Shown here: piece by piece, positions 54,519-57,660 of the stretch
Layout of the letters: every line of letters begins with the position of its first letter
How positions within the stretch are numbered: position 1 is the stretch's first letter
Assembly (NCBI GenBank): GCA_002928955.1
Contig: PERT01000016.1
Coordinates: forward strand, 1 to 57,660
Direction: 5' to 3'
Length of the DNA stretch: 57,660 bases
Source: Hyphomicrobium sp.
GTDB lineage: Bacteria > Pseudomonadota > Alphaproteobacteria > Rhizobiales > Hyphomicrobiaceae
The notes under the pieces: model-generated
Databases searched by the model: none
Told to the model about the DNA's origin: nothing
The model's input: the letters and a program-made list of their open reading frames with translations, nothing else
Made by a program: the position numbers and the translations under genes

Positions 54519-56318
54519 ATGAACCTTCTATTCCGGATACTGCGCGCAACCCACGCGCGGGGCACCCATCACAAGCTCGCACTCGATGCGCTGCACAGGT
54601 TGCAGCTGCCCGAGGCGGAGACCTGGGAGCGGCTGTTCCTGAAGCACGCCGACCTCTACATGGCCGGCGCCAAGGCGCCCGACGACGAGTTCAAGGACTT
54701 CCAGAACCACGTGCTGCATCCGCGTGACAAGTATTGGGGCGGCGCGCCGGAGAAAGTGGCGAGCTGGTACGGGCATATGGTCGCCGCACTGAAGGCCGAG
54801 AACTGGACCGAAGCCGTATGGTGCGCGGGCGTCATGAGCCACTATGCGACCGACCCCGTGCATCCCTTCCACACGGCGCAATCGGAGGCGGAGAACAATA
54901 TCCATCGCGCCGCCGAGTGGAGCATCAACCGCAGCTACGACGGGCTTTGGTCGGAGGCGATCGCGGCGCATGCGGACCTCGATGTCGCCATCCCCGTCGG
55001 GCCGCACTGGATCAAGGATATGGTCTGCGCCGCAGCCGACCGGTCCAACGCCGACTACGAAAAGCTGATCGCGCATTACGATATCAACCGCGGCGTGGTC
55101 GACCCGCCGGAAGGCCTCGACAGCATCGCACAGGCACTGGTCGGCGAATTGCTCGTCTACGCGGCGACGCTGCAGGCACGCCTCCTCGAACGCGCCATCG
55201 CCGAGGCCGGGGTCGCGCCGCCCGGCGTGACCCTGACGCTCGACACGATCCTGGCTACGCTGGCCATTCCGGTGAAGGCACTTCTGAAAAAGCTGGGCGA
55301 CGCCGGAGACCGGCGCATCGTCGAGGCCATGTACGACGAGTTGAGGGCGACCGGCCGCGTCGAAGCCAACCTGCCCGAGGACGACCGGATGGTGCGGGAT
55401 CTTCATGCAGCGGAGATCCTGGCCCCGCGCGCTTCTAGGCTGGCCGATGCGCGCACGGCGCGTCTGCCCGTATCGCCGGCGTTTGCGGCGGTGTCGACGC
55501 TCAAGGCGGCGCGTTCGGCGGTGAAGCCCAAGATTCCGGCAGCAGCCGTCAAGGGCGGTCGCTCGATCGCAGCCGATGTGCCGCCCAATGTCGCCGCTGC
55601 AAGCGCGCCGTCGAGCACTGCGGATGCACCCCCGGACGTGGGGGTGCCCCTGACGCCTGTGCCCGAACCCGCACACGCCAGAGAAACGCGCGCGAAGGGA
55701 GCGGAAAACGTGAGCGTACCGCAGGTTGCCCGGCCCGCGCCGCCGAGCCCGGACGCAACCGTTGCGATCATGCCGCCGCCGCCGAGGCAGTCAAACCCGG
55801 CTCAGGGTGCGGCCGCACCGGAGCCGCTCGCCCGCTTGAAACCCCGGTTTGCCGCAACCGATCGCAACCCCGGCTCGGCGGCGCGCGCACCCACCGGCAA
55901 GCTGGTGGCCGGCGACGATCTCGAAGCCGCCCCTTCGATCGGCCCCAAAACGGCCGAGCGGTTTGCGCTGGCCGGCATCCGCACGGTCGCGGAGTTTCTG
56001 GCCGCGGACCCCGATGCCACCGTCGCCAAGCTCGGCGCACGGCACATTACGGCTGAAGTGATCGTCGAGTGGCAGGACCAGGCGCGGCTGGTGATGGCGA
56101 TTCCAGGCTTGCGCGGGGGCCACGCTCAGCTGTTGACCGGCGCCGGATTTCGCACCGTCACGGAGATTGCCACAGCTGCACCGGACGTCCTCTGTTCGAA
56201 GATCCTCAGTTTCGCGGTGGCGCCGGAAGGCCAGCGCATCCTGCGCGACGGCAATCCGCCCGACGTCGAGAAGATCAAGAGCTGGATTGACGGCGCGGCC
56301 CATGCCTTGGCTGCTTGA
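54519..56318 (+). CDS. Zinc-dependent phospholipase C-like / DUF4332 fusion
   Basis: A 599-aa protein. Residues about 1-230 resemble the zinc-dependent phospholipase C/S1-P1 nuclease fold: GTHHKLALDAL, HPRDKYWGGAPEKVASWYGH, and the metal-site-like VMSHYATDPVHPFHTAQS. A Pro/Ala/Lys-rich linker covers about 320-465. The C-terminal DUF4332 region (about 470-590) has helix-hairpin-helix repeats (SIGPKTAERFALAGIRTVAE, then PGLRGGHAQLLTGAGFRTV), which usually bind DNA or protein. There is no signal peptide. The ATG at 54519 has GGGGAG upstream. Function of this fusion is unknown. Confidence 0.82.
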   Translation: MNLLFRILRATHARGTHHKLALDALHRLQLPEAETWERLFLKHADLYMAGAKAPDDEFKDFQNHVLHPRDKYWGGAPEKVASWYGHMVAALKAENWTEAVWCAGVMSHYATDPVHPFHTAQSEAENNIHRAAEWSINRSYDGLWSEAIAAHADLDVAIPVGPHWIKDMVCAAADRSNADYEKLIAHYDINRGVVDPPEGLDSIAQALVGELLVYAATLQARLLERAIAEAGVAPPGVTLTLDTILATLAIPVKALLKKLGDAGDRRIVEAMYDELRATGRVEANLPEDDRMVRDLHAAEILAPRASRLADARTARLPVSPAFAAVSTLKAARSAVKPKIPAAAVKGGRSIAADVPPNVAAASAPSSTADAPPDVGVPLTPVPEPAHARETRAKGAENVSVPQVARPAPPSPDATVAIMPPPPRQSNPAQGAAAPEPLARLKPRFAATDRNPGSAARAPTGKLVAGDDLEAAPSIGPKTAERFALAGIRTVAEFLAADPDATVAKLGARHITAEVIVEWQDQARLVMAIPGLRGGHAQLLTGAGFRTVTEIATAAPDVLCSKILSFAVAPEGQRILRDGNPPDVEKIKSWIDGAAHALAA

Positions 56319-56506
56319 AAGGCTGCTCTGGCCGCGTGACGCCGACGAGGTGGCTTGATGCGAGGGCCGTCGTCGCGAAGCTGTCTTGCTGCGGCAGGGT
56401 CTTGCAATCCGTGGCGGAGTGCCCATCCTCGTTCCGCGCGTGAGACCATGGCCCATGACCGAGATCCGGTACGGTTGGTGCGGCACGCGAGGAGCCACGC
56501 TCGCGC

Positions 56507-57328
56507 ATGGCGAAAAGCCCCATCGGGATCGTAGGACTGGGTCCACTGCAGATCGCCATGGCGCGGCGCCTGGCCGGGGACGGCGCACGCGTGCTGGTGC
56601 ATGATCTGAGGCCCGAGGAGCGCAAGCCTTTGGTGTCCGGCAGGCCGCGGATTGAGATCGCCGGCAGCCTCGCCGACATCGGCGCCGAGTGCGCGACCGT
56701 GATCACGACCATCGACACGCTCGATGGACTGATGGCCGCGATCTTCGGCACCGAGGACCGTACCGGATTTGCTCGCGAGCTCGCGCCAGGATCGTTGATC
56801 ATCGAGATGAGCCCGGGTTCGCCACGCCATCCGCCCCGGCTGCAAGGCGCGCTCGGCCCACACGCCATCGCTGTGGTGGATGCCCGTGTATTGACAGGCG
56901 GGCCAGACGAGGCGCTCATCGGAACTCTCGGAATCGCGCTTGGCGGCTACATTGATTTTGTCGAACGCGCCGCTGACCTGCTGGCGCCGCTTGGCCGCAT
57001 CGAGCGCACGGGTTCACTGGGTTCGGCGCGGACGGCGGCGATCACCACCGCCTTGATGCGCGCCCGGCTGCAACTGGCCGAACGCGAGGCGACAACCCTC
57101 GCCGAAGCCGCTGGCCTCAGTCCAGCCGTGATTGGTGTACTCCGAGATGCAGCACGCGGCACGGCGGCGTCGCTTCCAATGGCGGAAACCACACGGCTTC
57201 TGACCGACATCCACGCCGGCGAATCGCTGGCGGCCGAGCTCGGCGTGACCTCAGCAGCCGAGGCCAACTCGCCGAGCGAAGGAATTCGGACATTGATCCG
57301 GTCCGAACTTTCGAAACGCGGCAGCTGA
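56507..57328 (+). CDS. NAD(P)-binding oxidoreductase, 3-hydroxyisobutyrate dehydrogenase-like
   Basis: A 273-aa protein. The Rossmann start is PIGIVGLGPLQIAMARRLAGDGARVLVHD, with the GxGxxQ variant of the dinucleotide motif (GLGPLQ rather than GLGxMG). The middle has DIGAECATVITTIDTLDGL and ELAPGSLIIEMSPGSP (the usual DxS/T). The C-terminal half is all helical. The catalytic lysine of the family is not clearly present (TTALMRARLQLAE stands where LxxKLxxN is usual), so activity is uncertain. Start preceded by GGAG about 12 bases away. Confidence 0.78.
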   Translation: MAKSPIGIVGLGPLQIAMARRLAGDGARVLVHDLRPEERKPLVSGRPRIEIAGSLADIGAECATVITTIDTLDGLMAAIFGTEDRTGFARELAPGSLIIEMSPGSPRHPPRLQGALGPHAIAVVDARVLTGGPDEALIGTLGIALGGYIDFVERAADLLAPLGRIERTGSLGSARTAAITTALMRARLQLAEREATTLAEAAGLSPAVIGVLRDAARGTAASLPMAETTRLLTDIHAGESLAAELGVTSAAEANSPSEGIRTLIRSELSKRGS

Positions 57329-57399
57329 CCAAATCGCGGCATCCTGCGCCACGAGCATAAGCGGCGAGCACCAGAACCGCGCTATCGATGTCGTGTCCG

Positions 57400-57540
57400 T
57401 CATTGTGGCAGGGCGTTTGCACCCGTGAGCAGCACGCCCACTCGTTCGCCCAAGGCCGGACGGTAGACGCCGGCCTGAAGTGCCGCGATACCAACGGCAG
57501 CTCCCGATTCAAACAGCAGGCGCGGCTTGCGACCCCAAGG
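57400..57540 (-). pseudogene. C-terminal remnant of a threonine/serine dehydratase-like PLP gene
   Basis: The minus strand reads PRLLFESGAAVGIAALQAGV, then PALGERVGVLLTGANALPQ and a stop at 57400. This is the typical end of threonine dehydratase-like fold-type II PLP enzymes (the loop that ends VGVVLSGGN). The rest of the gene is missing: the frame runs into the family-A repeat at 57541. The remainder may lie beyond the repeats outside the window, or be lost. Confidence 0.75.
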
Positions 57541-57616
57541 CTAGTGGCCTGTCGCGCCTAAATCGCTGTTCCAGCCGCACGCGTCGACGATTTAGGCCCG
57601 ACATGAAGGCCACTAG
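57541..57616 (+). repeat. Family-A palindromic repeat, copy 2
   Basis: Nearly identical to 19-92. CTAGTGGCC (57541-57549) pairs with GGCCACTAG (57608-57616), a 16-base inner stem (57550-57565 with 57588-57603) has one mismatch, and TGAA (57604-57607) is the 3' bulge. The loop is the same length. Its terminal CTAG is also the start of the next repeat. Confidence 0.92.
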
Positions 57617-57660
57617 TGTTCCGGCGCCGACATTTGATTCCCGTTGCAACGCGCTCCAGA
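57613..57660 (+). repeat. Family-C palindromic repeat, left arm, cut by the window edge
   Basis: CTAGTGTTCCGGCGCCGAC and the following bases match the minus-strand reading of 5482 back to about 5435. Only the unbulged 5' arm and most of the loop are in the window; the other arm should follow outside. Confidence 0.85.

Overview
The window looks like chromosomal DNA of an alphaproteobacterium of the order Hyphomicrobiales (Rhizobiales), probably near the Xanthobacteraceae/Bradyrhizobiaceae. The signs are high GC, the gene order rrf2-desulfurase-sufBCDS-sufT-sufA, a Usg-family protein, a DUF1285-MoxR-DUF58-DUF4159 cluster, an Omp25-type porin-like protein, an FeS-cluster photolyase with DUF2256, and GGCCGG..CCGGCC palindromes of the kind common in these genomes. 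The genus is an inference; there is no rRNA in the window. No insertion sequence, prophage, CRISPR array or replication origin was found.

Layout. 1-5.3 kb: palindromic repeats, a secreted AlgE-type mannuronan C5-epimerase with RTX repeats, and parE. 5.3-9.5 kb: a repeat- and structure-rich gap, a DEAD-box RNA helicase, a CBS-domain protein, a TfoX-N protein and a broken cytochrome b561 gene. 9.6-17.4 kb (minus strand): a complete SUF iron-sulfur cluster operon led by an IscR/Rrf2 regulator, with two different cysteine desulfurases and a pair of palindromes between sufB and sufC. 17.8-24.9 kb: an alpha/beta hydrolase, an M28 peptidase, an outer-membrane beta-barrel protein, cysK, a mercaptopyruvate sulfurtransferase and an OpgD/OpgG glucan biosynthesis protein. 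25-32 kb: the FeS photolyase with an antisense-overlapping DUF2256 gene, an unknown exported protein, an ECF sigma/anti-sigma pair, a fasciclin-domain protein and a DUF4394 protein. 32-36.3 kb: tRNA-Gln and tRNA-Pro, two possible tiny genes, anmK, tyrS and a TetR regulator. 36.4-43 kb: operator-like sites, a 55-residue exported peptide, a frameshifted marC, usg, a sterol desaturase family protein, three small exported proteins (two share TGPxGN motifs), a two-component system and DUF1285. 43.2-52.2 kb: MoxR, DUF58, DUF4159 and a second large membrane protein, followed by a CHASE2/proline-rich pair. 52.2-57.3 kb: SPW, YHS and AraC genes, a PLPC-DUF4332 fusion, an NAD-binding oxidoreductase, and a dehydratase remnant cut by a repeat.

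The most unusual signal is not protein-coding. Several different palindromic sequences (at 1-187, 5406-5482, 19949-20022 and 57541-57660) share almost no primary sequence but share one architecture: CTAGTG-like ends, a long stem, and a three- or four-base bulge (TGAA, ATAG or TGA) always on the 3' arm just inside the terminal stem. Some are joined through a shared CTAG. A further hairpin family (core CATCTGACGTTTG) lies just downstream of three genes, and one copy supplies the stop codon of the epimerase gene.
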